Below are positions 1 to 6,954 of a stretch of DNA of 9,051 nucleotides, piece after piece. The notes beneath the pieces were generated by a model that was not told where the DNA came from, did not search any database, and saw only the letters and a program-made list of their open reading frames with translations. Position numbers and translations under genes: made by a program. Position 1 is the first letter of the stretch; each line of letters starts with the position of its first letter. The stretch is from positions 11,973 to 21,023 of the forward strand of contig NZ_JACXJG010000037.1 of NCBI RefSeq assembly GCF_014904065.1, in the 5' to 3' direction. The DNA comes from Gulosibacter sediminis. Lineage in GTDB: Bacteria; Actinomycetota; Actinomycetes; Actinomycetales; Microbacteriaceae.

Positions 1-2909
1 CCCTCGAGTGCGGCTCCCCCGCCAGCGACGTCCTCATAGAGGCTTTCAACCCAGCTGTGGAAGAGGTTGCCGACGAGCGTGGCCCGATACGGACGGCTCG
101 GCATTGGCCGCGCCGCGTTGCGGGCGATCGTCGACGGGTCATCGAACAGGTCGTGCAGGAGGGACGCGCCAAACCGCGCCGGAAGGCGCAGCTCGGGTGG
201 CGTGTTCGCCTGTTCACGTTCGGCGACGAGGAGCTGAATGAGCTCATCGTACGGCGACTCGACCGTGGCGGACTCGGCCGCAGCACCGACTTGGTTCGCG
301 ATTTCGGCGGTGGTTGCAAGGTCGTCGCGTGCCATCGGGGCGGGCGGCCACGCCTGCGGCAGGGCGTCGCCCTCGAGGGGGTTCGTCGACAGCGCGTCTT
401 TGATGGCTTTGAGATCGTCATCCATTTCTGCGTCGAGTTGCGCAAGGGTGAAGACCACGGGCTGGTCGTCGACGCGGGCCCAGGGCGCATCGAACTGCGT
501 GTGTTCGAGCGGCAGCGGGTCTCGTAGCTCGAGTTGGAACATCGACGGGGTCGACGAGTTCTTCAGTCCCGGCTTCCAGCGCGCACTCGTCAGCAGCAAG
601 CCGTGCTTCGCCCGCGTCATGGCAACGTAGGCGAGCCGGCGGTCCTCGCGAATCAGCTGGAGGAACTTCTGTGTGACGAACGACTGCTCGCGTTCGTTGC
701 CCGCCCCGTCGCGATCGTGCATGAGCACGGCCTTGAACTGCTCTTTCAGGTCTTCGCCCGTTTCGATCTTGCTCAGTGGCAGGTAGGGCAGGTCTGCTCG
801 GTCTTCGCGGAGCGCGTTCGGCAGTTGTCCGCTGCCCACGAGCTGATTTGCTCCCTGCGGCCCCGGCAACTTGCCCTTCGCAAGGTTGCCGAGTGCGACG
901 TAGTCCCACTCGAGGCCCTTCGCCGAGTGAATCGTCGTGAGCTGCACGATTCCCTCCTTCGGTGGGGCGGGCGCGTACTCGGCGAGCTGGTCGTCGCGGA
1001 ACGTGAGTTCGAGCCAGTCGAGGAACTCGTGCACGTCGGCCTCGGGCACCGCCGAGGCGTATTGCACGACGGCGTCGACAAAGGCGTCAAGGTTCGCTAC
1101 GGCAACCGCGTTGCGGGGATTCGCCGCGGTTTCGACGCGAAGCCGTGACAACGAGATCGTCGTAGTCACCCAGTCGACGAGCGGGAGGTCCATGGCACCA
1201 CGCACCCGGCTGATGAGCGTGCCGGCGTCGCGGAGTCGACGCTCGCCCTCCTCGGTCAGCTCGGGAACAAATCGGCGTACGGTTTCGGAGGTCGCGGTGC
1301 GAACGAACTCGAGTGCCTCGGCGAGTGAGGTGCCCGACTCGGTGTCACGGATGTCGTCGCGCACGGCGCGACTGCGCTGCTCGTCCAGCTTGCGGCCGTC
1401 GGCGCCGAGGCGCGTGAGTGCCCCGGCGAGCTCGCTGAGCTGGTGTACGTCGGCGAGGCCGAGCTCGAAGCGGGCGCCGAGAAGCAGGCGCAGTAGTTCT
1501 GAGCCCGCGTACTCGTCGGCGGCGGCACGCAGCAGCGAAGTGAGGTCGACCACCTCGGGGGTGCGCACGAGGCCGCCGAGGCCAATCACCTGGTGTGGCA
1601 CGCCCGCGTCGTGGAGTGCCTGCGCGTAGGCGGCCATGCTGCTGCGGGCGCGCACCAGCACCGCGCCGGTCGCGTCCGGGACCTGTTCGAGTTTGCTCGC
1701 GAACCATTGGGCGACGTGCTTGGCCTCGTCGGGTTCAGTGAGGAAGTGCCGAACGTGCACCTCGCCTTCGCCCGCCGACGCCGCAGCCTTGAGTTCTTCG
1801 CCCCGTTCGGTTGCCGGCAGCGGCGCAGCGATCGTGTTCGCCACGCGCAGGATCTCGCGGTCGTTACGCCACGAGGTCGTCAGCGTGAACTGGTGGTATT
1901 CGCTGCCGTTCGCAAAGTCGGCCGCGAAGCGCTTCATGTTTGCCGCACTTGCGCCCCGCCAGGCGTAGATCGACTGCTTGGGGTCGCCGACCGCCATGAC
2001 CGCCTGCCGACCGAACAACTCGGCGAAGAGCCGTGTCTGGCCGACCGAGGTGTCTTGGTATTCGTCGAGGATCACCTGGCGTGTTGCGCCCCGCACTTCT
2101 TCGGCGATCGCCGGATCGAGGGCAATGATCTGCGCGGCGTAGGCCACCTGGTCGGTGAACTCGATCGCGCCGAGTTCGACCTTGCGGGCCTCGTACACCT
2201 CTGCGAGACGGGCATAGATGGCGAGCTGGTCGAGACGCTCAAGCTGGAGGTTCGTGGTGCGCAACGCTTGGGTGAAGGGCTTCGCGGAGCGCCCTTCGAT
2301 CTCGTCGGCGCGCGTCGCGACCTCGGCCGCATAGTCCGCCACCTCTGCCGCGGTGCGACCGTTCTCGCGCATTGCGCGTGCGATCTTCAGCGCGCTGGCT
2401 GCGACCGAGCCGACCGAAGTCGTGCCGAGGCCTTCGAGCCCGGCATCTTCGGAGGCGAGCACCACCGAGCGCATCAGCGAAAACGCGCTCGGCTCGTCAA
2501 GCAGCAGGGCATCGGGCTCACGGCCCACGAGCAGGGCGTACTGCTTGTAGATGTCGCTCGCGTACGAGTTATAGGTCGACACCTGCGGCAGGTTGAACTC
2601 GTCGACGTCGATGTGCCCGGCGAGCCGCAGCCGTTCGAGCCCCGCCTCGACGCGCTCGCGAAGCTCGCCGGCGGCCTTGCGGGTGAAGGTGAGCCCGAGC
2701 ACCTCGGACGGTGCGACGCCGCGGTTCGCGACAAGCCAGAGGATGCGCAGCATCATCGTGTGGGTCTTGCCGCTGCCCGCCCCCGCCGTGACGATCGTCG
2801 GCGCGAGCGGCGAATCGACGATCTGCCGCTGTTCTTCGGTGATCGGGTAGGCGGTGGCGCCGGGCTTGGTGGTGAGCTCGGCGAGCTGTTCGAACGTGAT
2901 CGGACTCAT
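1..2909 (-). CDS. adnB: AdnB-type ATP-dependent DNA helicase/nuclease subunit, 3' end cut by window edge
   Basis: UvrD-like SF1A motor subunit of the AdnAB complex, which unwinds and resects DNA double-strand breaks for recombination. I translated 969 complete codons with no stop; the frame runs off base 1. All motor motifs are canonical: Q-motif YPITEEQRQIV (21-31), Walker A GAGSGKT (43-49), motif Ia LTFTRKAA (73-80), Walker B LDEYQDTS (281-288), motif III GDPKQSIYAWRGA (308-320), SWRND (346-350), motif V TTIHSAKGLEWDYV (658-671), motif VI RRLAYVAMTRAK (757-768). At 947-955, GNLFHSWVE looks like the opening helix and His of a RecB-family nuclease; the GxxDR, DxK and QxxxY motifs must lie beyond the window. 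AdnB is about 1,100 residues in mycobacteria, so roughly the last 100-150 are missing. The ATG overlaps the adnA stop (ATGA) and has SD GGAGAGG 7 bases upstream. The intact motor and downstream position fit AdnB, the main motor of the pair, rather than a lone UvrD/PcrA. Confidence 0.9.
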   Translation of the reverse strand, partial: MSPITFEQLAELTTKPGATAYPITEEQRQIVDSPLAPTIVTAGAGSGKTHTMMLRILWLVANRGVAPSEVLGLTFTRKAAGELRERVEAGLERLRLAGHIDVDEFNLPQVSTYNSYASDIYKQYALLVGREPDALLLDEPSAFSLMRSVVLASEDAGLEGLGTTSVGSVAASALKIARAMRENGRTAAEVADYAAEVATRADEIEGRSAKPFTQALRTTNLQLERLDQLAIYARLAEVYEARKVELGAIEFTDQVAYAAQIIALDPAIAEEVRGATRQVILDEYQDTSVGQTRLFAELFGRQAVMAVGDPKQSIYAWRGASAANMKRFAADFANGSEYHQFTLTTSWRNDREILRVANTIAAPLPATERGEELKAAASAGEGEVHVRHFLTEPDEAKHVAQWFASKLEQVPDATGAVLVRARSSMAAYAQALHDAGVPHQVIGLGGLVRTPEVVDLTSLLRAAADEYAGSELLRLLLGARFELGLADVHQLSELAGALTRLGADGRKLDEQRSRAVRDDIRDTESGTSLAEALEFVRTATSETVRRFVPELTEEGERRLRDAGTLISRVRGAMDLPLVDWVTTTISLSRLRVETAANPRNAVAVANLDAFVDAVVQYASAVPEADVHEFLDWLELTFRDDQLAEYAPAPPKEGIVQLTTIHSAKGLEWDYVALGNLAKGKLPGPQGANQLVGSGQLPNALREDRADLPYLPLSKIETGEDLKEQFKAVLMHDRDGAGNEREQSFVTQKFLQLIREDRRLAYVAMTRAKHGLLLTSARWKPGLKNSSTPSMFQLELRDPLPLEHTQFDAPWARVDDQPVVFTLAQLDAEMDDDLKAIKDALSTNPLEGDALPQAWPPAPMARDDLATTAEIANQVGAAAESATVESPYDELIQLLVAEREQANTPPELRLPARFGASLLHDLFDDPSTIARNAARPMPSRPYRATLVGNLFHSWVESLYEDVAGGGAALE

Positions 2910-2923
2910 TCGGTGACCTCTCC
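2906..2923 (-). promoter_or_regulatory. adnA/adnB translational coupling junction with Shine-Dalgarno
   Basis: The TGA stop of adnA (2908-2906) overlaps the ATG of adnB (2909-2907) as ATGA. A strong SD, GGAGAGG, lies at 2923-2917 inside the adnA 3' end, 7 bases before the ATG. This fixes the adnB start and suggests coupled, roughly equimolar synthesis of the two subunits of a heterodimer (inference). Confidence 0.85.
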
Positions 2924-5900
2924 GATGGCGTGAATTAGGCAGGAGCGCGAGCCACTCAGGCAGTGCCCCTCGGGTTCATAGAGATATTGCGCGGGAGCAG
3001 CCACATCGGGCTCGTCGCCGTCGAGCTGGTACGCGGCCTGCTGAATGGCAACGGTCACGAACTCGTCGATCGCCGCGTCGACGTCCGTCTCGCTCGGTCG
3101 CTCCTGCAGCACGACCTTCCACGGCACCTTCGCCGCCCCCCGGCCGCTGGGAACCCTGGGATACACGAGGGCCGCGCCCTCAAGTGCAATACCTCCGAGC
3201 TCGAACTCACTAATGCCGCCCCGCAGCGCAGCGACCTGGTAGGCGCGTAGCTGGTCGTTCTCGTCGGCCTTCGTCTGCGCGCTCGTGCCGGTCTTGAAAT
3301 CGACGATGCGGATGCCGCTGTCGCGATGCTCTTCGATGCGGTCGATTCGTCCCCGCACCTGCACGTCGACATCGACGCCGTGGTCGTCGCGGGCAGCCCG
3401 ATCGAGTTCGAGTAGCATCGCGCGCTCACCCGCAAGCGGTGTGACGCCCTCACGCTTGAGGTAGTCCCACAGCGAGATGGTCGCGTCGCGGACGATCTGC
3501 CGGTTGGAGGTGCGCAGCCAAGGTGCATCGAACTCGAGCTGATCGAGTTGCTGCAGCGCGAACTCGACCATGGACTCGATGGTCGCGAAGTCGGCCTCGT
3601 GCTCGGCGGCGCTGTGGAGGATCGTGCCGAGCGACATGGCGAGATTCGAGGCGCCGCCCGCGTGTTGGTCGACGAACCAGTTCACGGAACACTCCTTGAA
3701 CGACTGAATGCCCGACGGGTACAGCGTTAACTGCAGCGTGTGCTCGTCGGGCGTGACGAGTGGCGCGGTCGAGGAGCGACCATGGATGCCGAACCAGTTC
3801 GCCGGATCGGCCGCCTCGACGCCGTGCCGGGCCAGTTGGGCGAGCGCCGCGACGCGCTCGGCGCGCGCCACCGGTGCGCAGCGGGCTGCCTCGCGACGGA
3901 GGCGGGCCGCGAGCTGGTCAAGGCTGAGGTGCGCGTACTCGAGCCCCTCGATGCCGGTGAAGGCGAAGTCGGGCGCGAGTTCAGGCAGGTCGAGGCGATG
4001 CACAAATTGCGAGGGTGCGTTCTCGTCGTCGCGCACCGCGGTGAGCAGGAGCCGCTCGGTTGTCCTCGAAACTGCCGCGGCAAGCAGCCGCTGTTCGTCC
4101 GCGAGCACGACGGCGCGTCGGTCGAGGTGGGTCGGTGTTTCGGCCGAGGTTTGTGCCTCGGTGAGCCGACCCGCGCCGAGAAGGGAGTCGCGCACTCGCA
4201 GATTCGGCCAGGCCCCCTCGTTGACGCTCGCCACTACGACAACGCGCCAGGTGCGCCCTATGGCGCCGGCCGGCGTCGTCAGCGTGACGGCATCGACCGC
4301 GCCGCGACGCGCGAGTGAGTCGTCGACGACCGAGTCGCGTTGCCAGTCGGCGAGAAACCCGTCGAGCGAGACCGTGGGTTCGCGCTCGACCACGCGCTTG
4401 GCGCGGTCGAACAGCGCCACCACGGCGTCGAGCCGCCGATTCATCGCGACCGCGTCCTCACCCACACCGAGCGCGGTGTCGCGCCAGCGCTGCTCTCGAC
4501 GCGCATCCGTCCAGGCTTCGAAGAGCACGGCGTCGATCGTCGCACCCGCGGCGTGGGCCGTGTGCATGCGCCCGAGCGACTCGAGTAGGTTCGTGACCGA
4601 CCGGGCAGCGTGAGCCGCCGCCGAAGCGGCGAGCGAGTCGATCGCGGCCTGCGCCGACGCATCCGCCCCGCCCCGAAGCACAGCGTTGACGTGGCTGGCC
4701 AGCACCTCGCCGCCGCCTCGCCCCGACCCGGCCGACTCGCCGATACCGAGATCGGCAAGGTAACAGGCTCGGCGCAGGCGACGAATCAGGAGGGAGTCGA
4801 CGCGATACAGCGGCGACGCGAGGATCGAGAACAGCTCCGCCTCGGTAAATTCACCGCGCACGATGCCCGCGGCCATCGTGAGAATCGCCCGGACGGTCGC
4901 GTCGTTCGCGGCCGGAATTGGCGCGGAGTCCTGTGCCGCGACGCCGGCCCGATCGAGCCCGCGGCTCAGGGCCTCGAGTCGCGTCGAGTTGCGCGCGATC
5001 ACCGCCATGTCGCTCCATGGCACGCCGTCAATGAGGTGGGCGTGCCGCAGGTAGCCCGCAATGAGGTCGGTCTCGTGGTTCGCCGACTCAAGCACCGCGT
5101 GTTCCGCGCGGCCGTCTTCGCCCCCATCGACCTTGGGGCCCGATCGTCGTCGCTCGCTCGGTCCGAGCGGGGGCAGGCCATTCACGGCGCGCGATACAAC
5201 TCCGCGGAGCACCTCGTCGTGTCGATACTGCTGCTGCAGTGTGACGGTGGCCGGCGCCGAGTCGCCCTCGTCGCGCCAGTTGACCGCGAATGCTGCGTGA
5301 CCGGCGTGAAAGCTGCCGGTCGCGATATCGGGGTCGCCGAAGGAGATGACGCGGGCGCCCTGACGCTCGAACTGCGCGACGAGCGCGCGGGCCGATTCGG
5401 TGAGTTCCTGCGCGTCGTCAACACACACAAGCCGCACCCCGTCGAACACGTCGATGCCGCTTCGGCCGAGCGCGCGCCGAGACAACAACTGTGTGGCGAG
5501 CATGAGCGCGCTCGCCGTGTCGAACGCCTCGCGCTCGTCGGCCCCCGAGATCGAGCGGTCAAAGCGCGAGTTCTCATAGTCGCGAATGAGCGCGGCCGCC
5601 CCGGCCCAGAGCACACGGTGACGCTGCCCACTCGGCGCAGCGGTTCCCGGTTCGAGCGCGAGCGCGGCGAGGTCGTCGGAGCTCATGCCCCGCTCGGTGA
5701 GCGCGGTGATCAGGTCGCGCAGTTCGCCCCGGAATCCCGCCAGCGTCATGGTGTCGGCGGTGAACCATTCGGGCCACGGAAGCCGCTTGCCGAGACGTTC
5801 CATCGTGCCGTCGAGGTAGCCCTCGATGAGTTCCGAGAGGATGTCGTCCTGTGCCGAGCCGGTGAGCAGCACCGGCCTCGGCCCGCCCGAGCGCACTCGA

Positions 5901-6220
5901 GCGTCGGCGATGATCTCCATCGCGATCGAGGCCGGGGTACGACCGAGCGTCGCCCCGCGGGTTGCTCGAGCGAGGCGGCGCTGTAGGCGTTCGCGCAACA
6001 GCTCGGCGCTGCGGCGGTTCGCCGCGAGCACGAGCACCTCGTCGGGGCGAAGACCGGCCTCGACTCGCTGTGCTACGAGTTCGACCAACGTGGTGGTGCG
6101 ACCAGAGCCCGGCGCACCAAGCACGCTGAGCGATTGATTCTCTGCCGCCGAGAGTACCCCGAGCTGGCTCTCATCGAGCGCCGTTGCCAGCCCCTGCGCC
6201 TCGCGTGCATTTTGCTGCAT
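2906..6220 (-). CDS. adnA: AdnA-type helicase-nuclease subunit with degenerate motor and RecB-family nuclease
   Basis: Partner of AdnB in the AdnAB end-resection complex; 1,104 residues from the chosen ATG. The N-terminal UvrD-like domain is decayed: Walker A is GAPGSGRT (35-42, Arg41 replacing Lys), Walker B is VDDAQE (267-272, Asp for the catalytic Glu), motif III is GDPDIATGSFHAG, and motif V lacks the usual His-x-AKG (LTTPAGAIGR, about 647-656). Arg is kept in QYRHDE (about 331-336) and AVSRTTERL (716-724). The C-terminal nuclease is intact: SLGTILHSAAE (863-873), GRIDRIE (957-963), IVDFKTG (972-978) and QLRAYQ (990-995). Cys844 (KECSVNWF), Cys1087 and Cys1094 resemble an AddB/AdnA Fe-S set, but one Cys is missing. 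An in-frame GTG at 6292 would add 24 residues. I prefer ATG 6220 because it has SD GGAAGGGG 5 bases upstream and because the candidate promoter lies between the two starts. Position, the nuclease plus Fe-S cysteines and the weak motor identify AdnA; a lone RecB/UvrD-family protein is the alternative. Confidence 0.88.
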   Translation of the reverse strand: MQQNAREAQGLATALDESQLGVLSAAENQSLSVLGAPGSGRTTTLVELVAQRVEAGLRPDEVLVLAANRRSAELLRERLQRRLARATRGATLGRTPASIAMEIIADARVRSGGPRPVLLTGSAQDDILSELIEGYLDGTMERLGKRLPWPEWFTADTMTLAGFRGELRDLITALTERGMSSDDLAALALEPGTAAPSGQRHRVLWAGAAALIRDYENSRFDRSISGADEREAFDTASALMLATQLLSRRALGRSGIDVFDGVRLVCVDDAQELTESARALVAQFERQGARVISFGDPDIATGSFHAGHAAFAVNWRDEGDSAPATVTLQQQYRHDEVLRGVVSRAVNGLPPLGPSERRRSGPKVDGGEDGRAEHAVLESANHETDLIAGYLRHAHLIDGVPWSDMAVIARNSTRLEALSRGLDRAGVAAQDSAPIPAANDATVRAILTMAAGIVRGEFTEAELFSILASPLYRVDSLLIRRLRRACYLADLGIGESAGSGRGGGEVLASHVNAVLRGGADASAQAAIDSLAASAAAHAARSVTNLLESLGRMHTAHAAGATIDAVLFEAWTDARREQRWRDTALGVGEDAVAMNRRLDAVVALFDRAKRVVEREPTVSLDGFLADWQRDSVVDDSLARRGAVDAVTLTTPAGAIGRTWRVVVVASVNEGAWPNLRVRDSLLGAGRLTEAQTSAETPTHLDRRAVVLADEQRLLAAAVSRTTERLLLTAVRDDENAPSQFVHRLDLPELAPDFAFTGIEGLEYAHLSLDQLAARLRREAARCAPVARAERVAALAQLARHGVEAADPANWFGIHGRSSTAPLVTPDEHTLQLTLYPSGIQSFKECSVNWFVDQHAGGASNLAMSLGTILHSAAEHEADFATIESMVEFALQQLDQLEFDAPWLRTSNRQIVRDATISLWDYLKREGVTPLAGERAMLLELDRAARDDHGVDVDVQVRGRIDRIEEHRDSGIRIVDFKTGTSAQTKADENDQLRAYQVAALRGGISEFELGGIALEGAALVYPRVPSGRGAAKVPWKVVLQERPSETDVDAAIDEFVTVAIQQAAYQLDGDEPDVAAPAQYLYEPEGHCLSGSRSCLIHAIGEVTE

Positions 6221-6225
6221 CTCTG

Positions 6226-6233
6226 CCCCTTCC
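6226..6233 (-). promoter_or_regulatory. adnA ribosome-binding site that decides the start
   Basis: On the minus strand GGAAGGGG is followed by CAGAG and the ATG at 6220. This is a strong SD at a normal distance. The upstream in-frame GTG at 6292 is preceded by no comparable purine run, so the shorter protein is favoured. Confidence 0.7.
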
Positions 6234-6246
6234 GACTGTTCGCTCC

Positions 6247-6269
6247 ACGCTATCCGCATCCACCGACAT
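6247..6269 (-). promoter_or_regulatory. Candidate DNA-damage (PafBC / RecA-independent type) promoter of adnAB
   Basis: The minus strand reads ATGTCGGTG (6269-6261), then 8 bases, then TAGCGT (6252-6247). The published actinobacterial RecA-independent damage motif, the site used by the WYL-family activator PafBC, is tTGTCRgtg-N8-TAnnnT. Only the first, weakly conserved base differs, and the 8-base spacer is exact. Transcription would start near 6240, giving a leader of about 20 bases that contains the SD. From memory, mycobacterial adnAB is induced by DNA damage independently of RecA, which agrees. A second minus-strand TANNNT (TAGCCT, 6340-6335) could be an additional constitutive -10. Confidence 0.7.
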
Positions 6270-6333
6270 GACTCGCCAAGTACCGATTGCACGCCACCGG
6301 CGAACGCCGAGCGGATGTGGTGAGAGCGGCAAG

Positions 6334-6339
6334 TAGGCT
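6334..6339 (+). promoter_or_regulatory. Candidate -10 element for the DUF3107 operon
   Basis: TAGGCT fits the actinobacterial TANNNT -10 consensus. It lies 52 bases before the GTG start at 6392, predicting a leader of about 45 bases. I see no convincing -35 at 17-19 bases upstream. The reverse complement of the overlapping 6335-6340 bases (TAGCCT) also fits TANNNT, so this site could act in both directions. Confidence 0.4.
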
Positions 6340-6391
6340 AGGCCCACACGCCGTATCGATCAGGCGACGAGGCATAACGAAAGGCATAGAC

Positions 6392-6616
6392 GTGGAACTG
6401 CGCATTGGCATTCTGCACTCCCCCCGCGAACTCGCGTTCGAGACCAACCAGACCGCGGCCGAAGTTGAGCAGGCGCTCACCGACGCAGTGGCGAGTGACA
6501 ACGGCATCGCGCGCTTCACCGACGACCGCGACCGCGTGTTCCTCGTGAACGCTGAGAAGATCGCCTTCGTCGAGATCGGTGAAGAGGCACAGCGCCGCGT
6601 CGGATTCGTCGCATAG
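6392..6616 (+). CDS. DUF3107 family small protein
   Basis: A 74-residue protein of the DUF3107 family, a short actinobacterial family of unknown function (Mycobacterium tuberculosis Rv3208A/TB9.4 is a member, from memory). Recognisable features are the start MELRIGILHSPRELAFET, the middle segment VEQALTDAV, and the end FLVNAEKIAFVEIGEE, giving an alpha/beta pattern with no signal peptide or membrane segment; I infer a soluble cytoplasmic protein. The frame is open upstream to an ATG at 6287. I chose the GTG at 6392 because it gives the family's normal N-terminus and length, has GAAAGG at 6379-6384 with 7 bases of spacing, and lies downstream of the TAGGCT -10. It is the first gene of a three-gene operon and is divergent from adnAB. 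In M. tuberculosis the DUF3107 gene also lies a few genes from adnAB, so this neighbourhood looks partly conserved. The family has no known function, so I assign none. Confidence 0.88.
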   Translation: MELRIGILHSPRELAFETNQTAAEVEQALTDAVASDNGIARFTDDRDRVFLVNAEKIAFVEIGEEAQRRVGFVA

Positions 6617-6618
6617 CG

Positions 6619-6945
6619 ATGGAGGTCTTCTTCGCCGGCATCTTCGGCATCGTTATCGGGCTCATCAGCTACTCCTTCGCGAAGCCGAAGGATGCGGTTG
6701 GCAGCGCCCTCATGCCCGCGCTCGGCGGCATCACCGCCCTGCTCTGGTGGGTCGTCGCGACCTGGGGTGCTCGCCTACTTGGCCTCACCTGGCTCTTCTA
6801 CGACGCGTTCTGGATCTGGGCGCTGCTCGTCATCGTGACCGCCGCGGTCACCGTTCCCGTCGCCCTGTCGCTGCCACGTCGGCGCGCCGCGGCCGACGCC
6901 GACCTGCTTGACCGTCTCAGCCACCGGAGCCGCGTGCGTGCGTAG
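6619..6945 (+). CDS. Unrecognised small membrane protein with about three transmembrane segments
   Basis: A 108-residue protein I cannot place in a family. It is strongly hydrophobic: segments at about 2-21 (FFAGIFGIVIGLISYSF), 28-50 (with LLWWVV) and 56-86 (WIWALLVIVTAAVTVPVAL). The loop after the first segment is basic (KPK) and the tail is arginine-rich (PRRR, then SHRSRVRA). By the positive-inside rule this suggests N-terminus outside and C-terminus in the cytoplasm. The last segment is long enough to be a hairpin, so four spans are possible. The ATG lies 2 bases after the DUF3107 stop with no clear SD, so translation probably depends on ribosomes finishing DUF3107. It is followed after 9 bases by the HerA-like ATPase gene. 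Codon use (G/C at third positions) matches its neighbours, supporting a real gene. Confidence 0.78.
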   Translation: MEVFFAGIFGIVIGLISYSFAKPKDAVGSALMPALGGITALLWWVVATWGARLLGLTWLFYDAFWIWALLVIVTAAVTVPVALSLPRRRAAADADLLDRLSHRSRVRA

Positions 6946-6948
6946 TCT
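6943..6948 (+). promoter_or_regulatory. Candidate leaderless -10 in front of the HerA-like gene
   Basis: TAGTCT fits TANNNT and ends exactly 6 bases before the ATG at 6955, the spacing expected if transcription starts on the A of the ATG. There is no Shine-Dalgarno before this ATG, which is typical of leaderless genes, common in actinobacteria. The TAG of this element is also the stop codon of the preceding membrane protein gene. No -35 is evident at 17-19 bases. Confidence 0.4.
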
Positions 6949-6954
6949 GTCCGC

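Noticed and set aside
1593..2933. 446-residue open frame on the plus strand opposite adnB
   Set aside because: It is antisense to a gene with a full set of helicase motifs. The translation is rich in Arg, Gly and Val with no recognisable domain, as expected from the complementary strand of GC-rich coding DNA.
4610..5986. 458-residue open frame on the plus strand opposite adnA
   Set aside because: Antisense shadow of adnA; no motif, no SD, and composition typical of a reverse-frame artefact.
6220..6292. Longer AdnA starting at GTG 6292
   Set aside because: No SD before it, and the candidate promoter with its transcription start near 6240 lies inside the extra segment. The ATG at 6220 has a strong SD.
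6221..6391. LexA/SOS box for adnAB
   Set aside because: I looked for a GAAC-N4-GTTC type palindrome in the divergent region; the GAAC occurrences lack the second half. The damage motif present is of the PafBC type instead.
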